The notes below the pieces were generated by a model, which searched no databases, was not told the DNA's origin, and saw nothing but the letters and a program-made list of their open reading frames with translations. From Myxococcales bacterium (lineage in GTDB: Bacteria; Myxococcota; Polyangia; Nannocystales; Nannocystaceae), in contig JAEUJW010000065.1 in assembly GCA_016793465.1 (NCBI GenBank), positions 1 through 64,000 of the forward strand: a DNA stretch of 64,000 bases, read 5' to 3'. The first letter of the stretch is position 1, and each line of letters opens with the position of its first letter. Position numbers and translations under genes: made by a program. Shown here one piece after another: positions 8,875 through 22,011 of this stretch.

Positions 8875-10472
8875 ATGTCTCGCCTCTCGATCGCTGCCCT
8901 GCTGGTCCCTCTGTCGGTCGTCGCTTGCGGCAAGGACGAGCCGCCGCCGCCGCCCGAGCAGCCGTTGCTGGCCCCGGGTGACATGTGCGATCCGTCGCGG
9001 CTGCCCGCGGCCGCCACCCCCGACCCCGGGGACGACGAGGACCCGCAGCCCGTGTGCGCGCCGGGGCTGGCGTGCGCGCCGGTCGACGGCGGCGACGGCT
9101 TCGTGTGCGGGACGGAGCTGTCGATCCGCGGGCGGGTCACCGACTCGCTGACGGGCTTCGGCATCGAAGGAGCGCTGGTCGCCGCGTTCAACGAGAACGG
9201 CGAGCCGGTGACCGACGTGGTCGCGAGCGACGCGTGCGGCGACTACGTGCTGCCGGTGACGGTGCGGCGCGAGGCCGACGGGTCGTACGCGGAGTCGCTG
9301 AAGTGGACGCTGTCGGTGAGCGCGCGCGACTACCAGGCGTTCCCGACCGGGCTGCGGCCGGCGCTGCCGATCGACATGGCGGACGCGCAGGCGGTGCCGG
9401 TCGAGGCGAGCGACGAGCAGGAGGACGACGACGCGGAGGCGTACGAGGCGGCGGAGATCCGCAACGCGGCGACGAGCGTGTCGCTGATCTCGCTGGGCCC
9501 GGGCGCGCAGGGCGTGGCCGTCGCGGGCTCGCTCGGCGCGGACGGAGCCGGCGCGCTGGTGGTGGCCGAGGGCGGGCCCGTGCCCGCGCCGTACGCGATC
9601 GCCGACGCGTCGGGCGACTTCACGGTGTTCAACGTGCCGGCGGGCGGCGTGACGCTGCGGGCCTATCGCCAGGGCGTGCAGGCGGCGCCGGCGACGGTCA
9701 CGGTCGGCAGCGCCGACGTCGCGGACGTGGCCTTGACGATCGGCGACGGCGAGCTGGCGACGGTGACGGGCAGCTTGAACGTCGTCAACCCGGGCGACGG
9801 CAGCGTGACGAGCGTGGTGCTGGTGCCGGCGAGCGTGTACAGCGCGGCGCTCGAGCGCGGGCCGGTGCCGCTGGGGCTGCGCGACCCGCCGCCGCCCGCG
9901 GCGCCCGACGTGACCGGGGCGTTCGCGCTGTCGGGCGTGCCGGACGGGACCTACAAGGTGCTGGTGGCCTTCGAGAACGACTTCCTCGTGCGCGACCCGG
10001 ACAGCAACATCGCGGGCACGCAGATCCAGGAGATCGTCGTCGCCGGCGGGGCGCCGGTGCAGGTCGCGGAGTCATTTAAAGTGACCGGGGCGCTGACCAT
10101 CCGCGGGCCCGGGGCGGACGGGCCGGAGGAGGTCGAGGCCGTGCCGACGTTCACGTGGGCCGACGACTCGAGCGAGGACGGCTACACGGTCGCGGTCCAC
10201 GACGCGCTCGGCGGCGAGGTGTGGACGCACGAGATGCCCGGGGGCAACGGCGGCGACGTCTCGCTCGCGTACGGCGGGCCGGCGCTGCTGCCGGGGATGT
10301 ACTACCAATTCCGGGTGACGTCGTGGCGCGAGAAGATGGGCGCGCGCACCGACATCTCGCGGACCGAGGACCTGCGCGGGGTGTTCGTGCACGGCGAGGC
10401 GCCGCCGATGGAGGAGTGCACGCTCGCCGACACGACCGGCGGCGAGGAGTCGGGCGGGGCGGACAGCTCGGG

Positions 10473-10476
<4 letters not shown>
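8875..10476 (+). CDS. Lipoprotein with carboxypeptidase-regulatory-like (Ig-fold) domains
   Basis: Predicted 533 residues. The signal peptide ends in lipobox SVVAC, followed by a run of Glu/Pro. Several segments read as transthyretin/CarboxypepD_reg-like beta-sandwich repeats: [20 protein letters not shown] (about 85), a middle unit with [17 protein letters not shown], and [17 protein letters not shown]. The C-terminal part has a fibronectin-like [19 protein letters not shown]. It is probably a cell-surface structural or binding protein. It contains one A/T island (TCATTTAAAG near 10073). Its TAA (10474-10476) overlaps the stop of the convergent carB in a shared TTAA. Confidence 0.78.
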
Positions 10477-14809
<4,333 letters not shown>

Positions 14810-14997
14810 AGCGCGTCCGGGCGGCGAAGGAAAGCGGTGGTTTGGTCGCGAGGTGGTGACGCGGCGGAGAGAGCCTGGCCCGAAGGACAGCTCGGGGGGC
14901 GGGCCGGCGGCGGGCCGCGGACCCGGGTGTGAGGGAGTTAACCCCGGGGCCGCGAATTGGTGGCCCGGGTCGGGCGCTGCTGTAGTAAAGGACGCGG
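14810..14997. promoter_or_regulatory. Divergent control region between carAB and the arg operon
   Basis: This 188-bp gap separates the carA start from the argF' GTG. It must hold promoters for both operons. On the plus strand, AATTGGTG (about 14955) and TGTAGTAAAG (about 14981) are the only A/T-containing words that could be -35/-10-like, with loose spacing. I see no convincing ARG box. The assignment rests on gene orientation, not on a recognised operator. Confidence 0.35.
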
Positions 14998-16011
14998 GTG
15001 CGCCACTTCCTCTCGACCCTCGACTACACCCGCGCCGAGATCGAAGCGCTGCTGGCCGCGGCCCGGGCCATGAAGTCTGGCCCGCACGCACAGACGCTGG
15101 CGGGCAAGGCGATCGCGCTGGTGTTCTTCAACCCGTCGCTGCGCACGCGGACCAGCTTCGAGCTCGGCATGCATCAGCTCGGCGGCAAGGCCATCGTGCT
15201 CGAGCCGGGCAAGGGGGCCTGGCCGATCGAGTTCGAGGAGGGCGCCGTGATGGACGGCGAGCCCGAGGAGCACGTGCGTGAGGTCGCGCGGGTGCTGTCG
15301 CGCTACGTCGACGCGATCGCGGTGCGGGCGTTCCCCAAGTTCCAGCGCTGGGAGGTCGACCGCGAGGACCGGGTGATCCAGGGCTTCGCGCGCCACGCCA
15401 CGGTGCCGGTGATCAACATGGAGACGATCACCCACCCGTGCCAGGAGCTGGCGCTGGCGCTGGCGCTGCAGGAGAAGTTCGCGACCGACAAGCTCGACGG
15501 CAAGAAGATGGTGCTGACGTGGACGTACCACCCCAGGCCGCTGAACACCGCGGTGGCCAACTCGGCGCTGATCATCGCGGCCAAGCTGGGGATGGACGTG
15601 ACGCTGCTGTGCCCGACGCCGGAGTACGTGCTCGACCGCCGCTACATGGACGCGGCGCGCGAGCTGACGGCGGCGCAGGGGCGCACGCTGACGGTCAGCC
15701 ACGACGTCGCCGGCGCGTACAGGGGCGCGGACATCGTCTACGCCAAGAGCTGGGGGGCGATCCCCTACTTCGGCAGGTGGGACGAGGAGCGGCCGATCCG
15801 CGAGCGCCACCGCCACTTCATGGTCGACGCCGAGAAGATGGCGCTGACGCCGAACGCGTACTTCTCGCACTGCCTGCCGGTGCGGCGCAACGTCAAGGTG
15901 ACCGACGAGGTGCTCGACTCGCCGCGCTCGATCCACATCGACGAGGCCGAGAACCGGCTGCACGTACAAAAGGCGCTGATGTCCGCGTTGCTGCGGGGGG
16001 AGCTGGGCTGA
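14998..16011 (+). CDS. argF': N-acetylornithine carbamoyltransferase
   Basis: Predicted 337 residues, GTG start. It transfers the carbamoyl group to N-acetyl-L-ornithine, giving N-acetylcitrulline. The carbamoyl-phosphate loop reads [13 protein letters not shown]; the Asn-Pro and the extra Phe are typical of acetylornithine enzymes, whereas ornithine transcarbamylases have S-T-R-T-R after a charged stretch. Other acetylornithine-type segments are [46 protein letters not shown] and [20 protein letters not shown]. The EEH at residues 90-92 retains the Glu whose loss converts the Xanthomonas enzyme to succinylornithine use. First gene of a coupled operon; its TGA overlaps the argG ATG in TGATG. 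The organism therefore probably lacks classical ornithine-to-citrulline flux through this locus. Confidence 0.92.
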   Translation: MRHFLSTLDYTRAEIEALLAAARAMKSGPHAQTLAGKAIALVFFNPSLRTRTSFELGMHQLGGKAIVLEPGKGAWPIEFEEGAVMDGEPEEHVREVARVLSRYVDAIAVRAFPKFQRWEVDREDRVIQGFARHATVPVINMETITHPCQELALALALQEKFATDKLDGKKMVLTWTYHPRPLNTAVANSALIIAAKLGMDVTLLCPTPEYVLDRRYMDAARELTAAQGRTLTVSHDVAGAYRGADIVYAKSWGAIPYFGRWDEERPIRERHRHFMVDAEKMALTPNAYFSHCLPVRRNVKVTDEVLDSPRSIHIDEAENRLHVQKALMSALLRGELG

Positions 16012-17219
16012 TGAGCGAACGAAAGACCGTGGTGCTCGCGTTCTCCGGCGGGCTCGACACCAGTTTTTGTGTGCCGTGGCTGCGCGAGCGCGGCCACGAC
16101 GTCGTCACGCTGTTCGTCGACACCGGCGGGGTCGACGCGGACGAGCGCGCGTACATCGAGGCGCGGGCGCGCGAGCTCGGGGCCGTCGAGCACGTGACCA
16201 TCGACGGGGCGCAGGCGATCTGGGACAGCGTGGTGGTGCCGCTGGTGATCGGCGGGCAGCTGTATCAGGACGTGTACCCGCTGCTGGTGTCGGACCGTTA
16301 CATCATCGTCGAGCAGTCGCTGGCGCTGTGTGATGCCCGCAAGACCAGGCTGTTCGCGCACGGCTGCACGGGCATGGGCAACGACCAGGTGCGCTTCGAC
16401 CAGACGGTGCGCTCGCTCGGCGACTACACGATCCTCGCGCCGATCCGGGAGATCCAGCACGAGCACGCGGCGGTGCGCGCGTACGAGGCGGAGTACCTGC
16501 AGCGGCTCGGGTTCGCGGTGCGGGCCAAGACGGCGCGCTACAGCATCAACCAGAACCTGCTGGGGGTGACGGCGTCGGGCTCGGAGATCGACGAGTTCGC
16601 GGCCCCGGGCGAGGAGACCTGGCAGATGTGCGCGGCGCCCTCGCGCTGGCCGCGGACGCCGCTGCGCGTGAAGATCGGGTTCGAACGCGGGGTGCCGGTG
16701 CGGCTCGACGGCGAGGCGCTGGCGGGGCCGGAGATTTTACGAAGACTGAACGCGCAGCTCGGGGCCTACGGGGTCGGGCGCGGGCTTTATACCGGCGACA
16801 CGACGATCGGGCTGAAGGGGCGCATCGTGTTCGAGTGCCCGGGAATCCACGGGCTGATGACGGCCCACCGCGCGCTCGAGGAGGCGATCCTCACCCGCGA
16901 GCAGAATTCTTTTAAACCGCAGGTGGCGCGCAAGTGGGTCGACCTGGTCTACCGCGGGTTCTTCTTCGAGCCGCTGAAGCACGACCTCGAGGCGCTCCTG
17001 CGCAGCAGCCAGGAGTTCGTGCACGGCGAGGTGACGCTCGAGACGCACGGCGGGGCGGTGCTGCCGGTCGCGGTCGACTCGCCGCACATCCTCCGCAACG
17101 CGGGGGCCGTGTACGCGCAGTCGGCCGACTGGACCGCGCGCGAGGCCGAGGGCTTTATCAAATTGTACGGCATGAGCTCGACGCTGTCGGCGCGGGTCAA
17201 CCCGCGGCGGGGGCGCTGA
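16011..17219 (+). CDS. argG: Argininosuccinate synthase
   Basis: Predicted 402 residues. It condenses citrulline with aspartate using ATP. The N-type PP-loop is [15 protein letters not shown] at residue 10. Further family segments are [26 protein letters not shown] (seen as shorter conserved blocks) and [19 protein letters not shown]. Its start overlaps the argF' stop by one base and its stop overlaps the next ATG (TGATG), so translation is coupled on both sides. Several A/T islands occur in the 3' half: GAGATTTTACG (16734), AATTCTTTTAAACC (16905) and TTTATCAAATTG (17154). Confidence 0.95.
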   Translation: MSERKTVVLAFSGGLDTSFCVPWLRERGHDVVTLFVDTGGVDADERAYIEARARELGAVEHVTIDGAQAIWDSVVVPLVIGGQLYQDVYPLLVSDRYIIVEQSLALCDARKTRLFAHGCTGMGNDQVRFDQTVRSLGDYTILAPIREIQHEHAAVRAYEAEYLQRLGFAVRAKTARYSINQNLLGVTASGSEIDEFAAPGEETWQMCAAPSRWPRTPLRVKIGFERGVPVRLDGEALAGPEILRRLNAQLGAYGVGRGLYTGDTTIGLKGRIVFECPGIHGLMTAHRALEEAILTREQNSFKPQVARKWVDLVYRGFFFEPLKHDLEALLRSSQEFVHGEVTLETHGGAVLPVAVDSPHILRNAGAVYAQSADWTAREAEGFIKLYGMSSTLSARVNPRRGR

Positions 17220-18316
17220 TGGCCGACGAGACGCTCGCGCGGACGCTGGGCCACCTGGAGCGGCTGGTCGCGTTCGACACGCGCAACCCGCCGCGGGCCA
17301 TCGACGGCGGCGGCATCTTCAGTTATTTGCAGGCCGAGCTGAGCGGGCACGGGCTGACCTGCACGCTGGTGGACCTGGGCGAGGGCTGCGTGTACCTGCT
17401 GGCGACCCGCGGCGCGCCGAAGCTGCTGATCAACGCGCACGTCGACACCGTGCCGGCGGACCCGGGCTGGACCACCGACCCGCTGCGGCTGGTGGTCGAC
17501 GACGAGCGGGCGGTCGGGCTCGGGGCCTGCGACATCAAGGGGGCGGTGGCCTGCCTGCTGGCGGTGCTCGGCGAGACGCAGGGGCCGGTCGCGCTGCTGT
17601 TCTCGTCGGACGAGGAGGCGGGCAGCAGCCGCTGCGTGCGCCACTTCATCGAGCAGTTCGCGTTCACCGAGGTGCTGGTGGCCGAGCCGACGAGCTGCAA
17701 GGCCGTGCTCGAGCACCGGGGGATCGGCGCGGCGACGCTGTTCTTCACCGGGATCGGCGGGCACGCGTCGGCCGCCCGCGCGCTGCGCGACAGCGCGGTC
17801 CACGAGGCCGTGCGCTGGGCCAGCCGCGCGCTCGACCACGCGGCCGCGAGCGAGGAGGAGGGCGAGGGGGCGCTGAAGGGGATGCGCCTCAACCTCGGGG
17901 CGATCGAGGGCGGGGTGAAGGCCAACATGATCGCCTCGGCGGCGAGCATCCGCCTCGGCGTGCGCCCGCCGCCCGAGCTGCCGCCGCCGGTGGCGCTCGA
18001 GCGGCTGCTGGCGCAGGCGCAGGACCAGAGCCGCGTGCGCCTGGCGCCCGGGTTCTCGGCGCCGCCGCTGCCGGCCTGCGGCGCGGCGGCGCTGTCCGCC
18101 GCGCGCGTCGCCGCGGCGGAGCTGGCGGCGCGGCTGGGGCTGCCGGTGGGGCCGCCGGTCGACTTCTGGACCGAGGCCGCGCTGTTCTCGGCGGCGGGGT
18201 CCACCGCCCTGGTCTTCGGGCCAGGTGACATCGCCCAGGCGCACACGGCCGGCGAATACGTGCGGCTCGCCGAGCTGGTGGCCGCGGCGGCGTACTACCG
18301 CCGCGTCCTGTCCTGA
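17219..18316 (+). CDS. argE': M20 deacetylase, probable N-acetylcitrulline deacetylase
   Basis: Predicted 365 residues. A metallopeptidase M20/ArgE-type fold is shown by the metal ligands: His in INAHVDTVP, Asp in GACDIKG, Glu-Glu in FSSDEEAGS, Glu in AEPTS and the C-terminal His in AQAHTAGEYV. In the Xanthomonas-type route this enzyme removes acetate from N-acetylcitrulline to give citrulline for ArgG; that substrate is inferred here from the neighbouring acetylornithine-type argF'. Without that context it could be read as acetylornithine deacetylase. It starts within the argG stop (TGATG). Confidence 0.88.
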   Translation: MADETLARTLGHLERLVAFDTRNPPRAIDGGGIFSYLQAELSGHGLTCTLVDLGEGCVYLLATRGAPKLLINAHVDTVPADPGWTTDPLRLVVDDERAVGLGACDIKGAVACLLAVLGETQGPVALLFSSDEEAGSSRCVRHFIEQFAFTEVLVAEPTSCKAVLEHRGIGAATLFFTGIGGHASAARALRDSAVHEAVRWASRALDHAAASEEEGEGALKGMRLNLGAIEGGVKANMIASAASIRLGVRPPPELPPPVALERLLAQAQDQSRVRLAPGFSAPPLPACGAAALSAARVAAAELAARLGLPVGPPVDFWTEAALFSAAGSTALVFGPGDIAQAHTAGEYVRLAELVAAAAYYRRVLS

Positions 18317-18334
18317 GGGTCGTGAGTCATCGAT

Positions 18335-19642
18335 ATGGTCTCCCACCGCGCACTCCTCATCAAGTTGCTCAGCAACCTCGGCGGCCGCAAGGAGGTCGAG
18401 CAGTACATCAAGCAGTTCTCGCAGCTCGAGCAGCAGCGCTTCGCGATCGTCAAGGTCGGCGGCAAGCTGCTGGCGGACGAGCTCGACGGGCTGGCGTCGT
18501 CGCTGAACTTCCTGGCGCAGGTGGGGCTGACGCCGGTGGTGGTGCACGGCGCGGGGCCGCAGCTCGAGTCGGGGTTCAGGGCGGCGGGGATCGACCCGAA
18601 GGACTGGGCGCAGCGGACGTCGCCGCGGGCGCTCGAGGTGGTGCGACGGGTGTTCCGCCAGGAGAACCTGCGGCTGGTCGACGCGCTCGAGGAGCTGGGC
18701 GCGCGGGCGCGGCCGATCGTCGGGGGCACGTTCGAGGCGGAGATCGAGGGCGAGACGTCGCGGCCGACGCGGGTGCACGTGGAGGCGATCGAGTCGAGCA
18801 TCCGCGCCGGCTCGATGCCGGTGCTGGCGAGCCTCGGCGAGACGTCGGGCGGGCAGATCGTCGACCTCGGCCCGGACGTGGCGACGCACGCGCTGGCGCA
18901 GCAGCTCCAGCCCTACAAGCTGGTGTTCCTGCGCGAGCAGGGCGGCCTGCGCGACGAGTTCGGCGACATGGTCAGCGCGATCAACCTGGTCGAGGACCAC
19001 GAGCCGTTATTGAACGAGCCGTGGATGACGCCGGCGACGCGGCACAAGATCGACCTCATCCATTCGATCTTATTAAAATTGCCGCGCAGCTCGTCGGTGT
19101 CGATCACCTCGCCGGACCTGCTGGCGAAGGAGCTGTTCACCCACAAGGGCTCGGGCACGCTGTTTCGCCTGGGCGAGCGCATCGGCGCCTACGACAGCAT
19201 CGACGCGGTCGACCGGGTGCGCCTGGCGGGGCTGCTGACGGCGGCGTTCGGGCGCCCGCCGGTCGCCGATTATTTCTCGCGCAAGAAGTTTTGGCGGGTG
19301 TACCTCGCGGACTCGTACCGCGCCGCGGCGATCCTGACCGACGGACCGGTGGTGTACCTCGACAAGTTCGCGGTCACCGGCGAGGCCCAGGGCGAGGGCA
19401 TCGGCGGGTCGCTGTGGCTGCGCATGACCCGCGACGTGCCGAAGCTGTACTGGCGCGCGCGCGTCGACAACCCGATCAACCCCTGGTACTTCCAGCGCGC
19501 CGACGGCAGCTACACGCGCGGCAAGTGGACGGTGTTCTGGATCGGGATCGACGACTTCAATGTCATCGGAGACTGCGTGGAGCGGGCGCTGGCGGAGCCG
19601 CCGACGCTCGAGCCGGCGCACTCGCTCGGAGGGGCGGAGTGA
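18335..19642 (+). CDS. argAB: Bifunctional N-acetylglutamate synthase/kinase (NAGS-K)
   Basis: Predicted 435 residues. The N-terminal amino-acid-kinase domain has IVKVGGKLLADE and VVVHGAGPQLESGF (residues 35-80). The C-terminal 140 residues form a GNAT-like acetyltransferase domain with YLDKFAVTGEAQGEGIGGSL, where the QGEGIG part matches the acetyl-CoA pyrophosphate loop, plus a WYFQRADGSYTRGKW segment. This kinase-acetyltransferase architecture is that of the Xanthomonas/animal-type NAGS or NAGS-K, so one protein should perform the first two steps of arginine synthesis. Kinase activity is inferred because no other argB is seen in the cluster. The TGA overlaps the GTG of argC (GTGA). Confidence 0.9.
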   Translation: MVSHRALLIKLLSNLGGRKEVEQYIKQFSQLEQQRFAIVKVGGKLLADELDGLASSLNFLAQVGLTPVVVHGAGPQLESGFRAAGIDPKDWAQRTSPRALEVVRRVFRQENLRLVDALEELGARARPIVGGTFEAEIEGETSRPTRVHVEAIESSIRAGSMPVLASLGETSGGQIVDLGPDVATHALAQQLQPYKLVFLREQGGLRDEFGDMVSAINLVEDHEPLLNEPWMTPATRHKIDLIHSILLKLPRSSSVSITSPDLLAKELFTHKGSGTLFRLGERIGAYDSIDAVDRVRLAGLLTAAFGRPPVADYFSRKKFWRVYLADSYRAAAILTDGPVVYLDKFAVTGEAQGEGIGGSLWLRMTRDVPKLYWRARVDNPINPWYFQRADGSYTRGKWTVFWIGIDDFNVIGDCVERALAEPPTLEPAHSLGGAE

Positions 19643-20592
19643 GCGCGAGGGTCGGCCTCGTCGGCGCGCGCGGGCACGTCGGCGGCGAGCTGTTTCACCT
19701 GCTGAGCGAGCACCCGGCGCTGCGGCTGACGCGGGCGGCCTCGCGTCAGGGCGTGGGCACGCCGCTGCACGAGCACTTCGGTCGTCACGACGACGAGGCG
19801 CCGGAGGTGGTGCTCGAGGAGGCGTCGCCCGCGGGCGTGGCGGCGTGGGACGTCGACGTCGTGGTGCTGGCGCTGCCGAACGGGCACGCGCCCGCGTACG
19901 CGGCGGCGCTGCCGGAGGCGGTGATCGTCGACCTGTCGGCGGATCACCGGTTCGACGACGCGTGGGCGTACGGGCTGCCGGAGCTGCACCGCGGGCGGGT
20001 CCGCGGGGCGCGGAGGATCGCCAACCCGGGGTGTTACGCGACCGGGCTGCAGCTCGGGGTGGCGCCGGCGCGGCCGCTGCTGGCCGGGGCGCCGCAGGTG
20101 TTCGGGGTGTCGGGCTACAGCGGGGCCGGCACGACGCCGTCGCCGCGCAACGACCCGGAGCGCCTGCGCGACAACCTGATGGCGTACGCGCTGATCGGCC
20201 ACGTGCACGAGCGGGAGGCGACGCGGCACCTCGGGTGCGCGGTGCGCTTCGTGCCGCACGTGGCCGAGTTCTTCCGCGGGATCTCGCTGACGATCACGCT
20301 GCCGCTGGCCCGGCCCGCGACGCGCGACGAACTTTTAAGTATTTATGCCGAGGCGTACGCGAACGAGCCGCTGGTGCGGGTGGTGAGCGAGATCCCCGAG
20401 GTGCAGGCGGCGGCGGGGCGGCACGGCGTGACGATCGGCGGGTTCGCCGTCGAGGGCACGCACGCCGTGCTGGTGGTGACGCTCGACAACCTATTAAAAG
20501 GGGCGGCGACGCAGGCGCTGCAGAACATCAACCTCGCGCTCGGGCTGGCCGAGCTGCTCGGAGTGCCGTATGACCAGGCCGCTGTGGGATAA
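19639..20592 (+). CDS. argC: N-acetyl-gamma-glutamyl-phosphate reductase
   Basis: Predicted 317 residues. The NADP-binding start is VGLVGARGHVGGELFHLLSE, and the active-site Cys is in IANPGCYATG (about residue 133). VSGYSGAGTTPS and VRFVPHVAEFFRGI are ArgC family segments. The GTG start at 19639 overlaps the preceding stop by four bases and places the Rossmann strand at the very N-terminus, as expected. The 3' end overlaps argH by 23 bp. It contains two strong A/T islands, GAACTTTTAAGTATTTATGC (20331) and CTATTAAAAG (20490). Confidence 0.93.
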   Translation: MSARVGLVGARGHVGGELFHLLSEHPALRLTRAASRQGVGTPLHEHFGRHDDEAPEVVLEEASPAGVAAWDVDVVVLALPNGHAPAYAAALPEAVIVDLSADHRFDDAWAYGLPELHRGRVRGARRIANPGCYATGLQLGVAPARPLLAGAPQVFGVSGYSGAGTTPSPRNDPERLRDNLMAYALIGHVHEREATRHLGCAVRFVPHVAEFFRGISLTITLPLARPATRDELLSIYAEAYANEPLVRVVSEIPEVQAAAGRHGVTIGGFAVEGTHAVLVVTLDNLLKGAATQALQNINLALGLAELLGVPYDQAAVG

Positions 20593-21874
20593 GGGGCAGG
20601 CCGCGCCGGACGCGGCGGCGCAGCGGTTCTGCGCGGGGGACGACGTGATCCTCGATCGGGCGCTGCTCGGCTACGACGTGCGCGCCTCGAAGGCGCACGT
20701 GGCCGGGCTGGGACGCATCGGCGTGATCAATGATGAAGAGACCTCGGCGCTGCTGGCCGGCCTCGACGAGTTCATGGGGTTGGTGGAGCGCGGGGAGCTC
20801 GTGCTCGACGATCGCTTCGAGGACGGGCACTCGGCGATCGAGGCTTTCTTGAATGAAAGGCTGGGGGAAGTCGGGCGGAAGGTGCACACCGGGCGCAGCC
20901 GCAACGACCAGGTGCTGGTGGCGATGCGGCTGTACCTGCGCGACCGCCTGGCGGCGCTGCGGAGCGCGTGTCTGGCGATCGCCGGCGGGTGCCTGGCGCG
21001 CGCGCGCGGCAGCGTGGACGTGGCGATGCCGGGTTACACGCACCTGCAGCGGGCGGTGCCGTCGTCGTTCGCGGCGCTGATGGCGGGGCACGCGGAGGCG
21101 CTGCTCGACGACGCGGAGGTCGCCCGGGCGGCGCACGCGGCGGTGGGGGCCTGTCCGCTCGGCACGGCGGCCGGCTACGGGGTCAACCTGCCGCTCGACC
21201 GCGACGGCGTGGCGCGCGAGCTCGGCTTCGACGCGGCGCTGGTGTCGCCGGTGTACGCGCAGAACAGCCGCGGCAAGCTCGAGCTGCTGGCGGTGCAGGC
21301 GCTGCACCAGGCGCTGATCTCGGTGCGGCGGCTGGCCTGGGATCTCTCGCTGTTCACGACGGCGGAGTTCGCATTTTTAAAGTTGCCGGAGGCGTACACG
21401 ACGGGGTCGTCGATCATGCCGAACAAGCGCAACCCCGACGTGGTCGAGCTGCTGCGGGCGCTGCCGGCGGTCGCCGAGGGGGCGATGGGCGAGCTTTCGG
21501 CGCTGCTGTCGCTGCCGAGCGGGTACCACCGCGATCTGCAGGCGACCAAGGCGCCGGTGCTGCGGGCGTTCGAGCGCGGGCTGCAGGGGCTGGCGCTGGT
21601 GCCCGAGCTCGTCGCGAATTTGATCGTCGACGCGGCCCGCATGCGCGCGGCGATCGACCCGGAGCTGCACGCGACCGACCGGGCGATCGAGCTGGCGGCC
21701 GCGGGGGTGGCGTTCCGCGACGCCTATCGCCAGGCGGCGGCCGAGATGCCGCAGCTCGCGGGCCGCACCCCGGAGGAGAGTTTAATTAAGCGCGTGTCGC
21801 TCGGCGGGGCGGGGAACCTCGGGCTCGAGCGGCTCGAGGCGCGGCTGAGGGTGATGTGGGAGACGCGCTGCTGA
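20570..21874 (+). CDS. argH: Argininosuccinate lyase
   Basis: Predicted 434 residues. It splits argininosuccinate into arginine and fumarate, the last step of the pathway. The fumarase/lyase signature GSSIMPNKRNPD is present near residue 280, along with HTGRSRNDQV (about 105) and MPGYTHLQRA (about 155). The ATG is embedded in the last codons of argC, so the two are coupled. A/T islands sit at GCATTTTTAAAGTTG (21370) and GAGTTTAATTAAGC (21779). Last gene of the operon; argD converges on it. Confidence 0.95.
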   Translation: MTRPLWDKGQAAPDAAAQRFCAGDDVILDRALLGYDVRASKAHVAGLGRIGVINDEETSALLAGLDEFMGLVERGELVLDDRFEDGHSAIEAFLNERLGEVGRKVHTGRSRNDQVLVAMRLYLRDRLAALRSACLAIAGGCLARARGSVDVAMPGYTHLQRAVPSSFAALMAGHAEALLDDAEVARAAHAAVGACPLGTAAGYGVNLPLDRDGVARELGFDAALVSPVYAQNSRGKLELLAVQALHQALISVRRLAWDLSLFTTAEFAFLKLPEAYTTGSSIMPNKRNPDVVELLRALPAVAEGAMGELSALLSLPSGYHRDLQATKAPVLRAFERGLQGLALVPELVANLIVDAARMRAAIDPELHATDRAIELAAAGVAFRDAYRQAAAEMPQLAGRTPEESLIKRVSLGGAGNLGLERLEARLRVMWETRC

Positions 21875-21893
21875 CGGCGCGGCGCTGCTCGAC

Positions 21894-22011
21894 GCGGCGA
21901 TGCAGCGAGGGTCAGGCGAGCACGCGGGTGAGGAGGGATGGCGCTGACGGCGGGGATGCTGCTCGGCGCGGCGATGCAGCGAGGGTCAGGCGAGCACGCG
22001 GGTGAGGAGGG
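21894..22011. repeat. 44-bp tandem echo of the argD 3' end
   Basis: Bases 21894-21937 are repeated exactly at 21968-22011 (period 74). The inner copy contains the real argD stop (TCA at 21986-21988 on the plus strand) and its last codons. The outer copy carries the same stop and codons but is no longer attached to a gene. The 30 bp between the copies also look partly related (GGCGCTGACGGCG versus CTGACGGCGCGGCGCTG). This is duplicated 3'-end DNA, not a gene. Confidence 0.85.
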
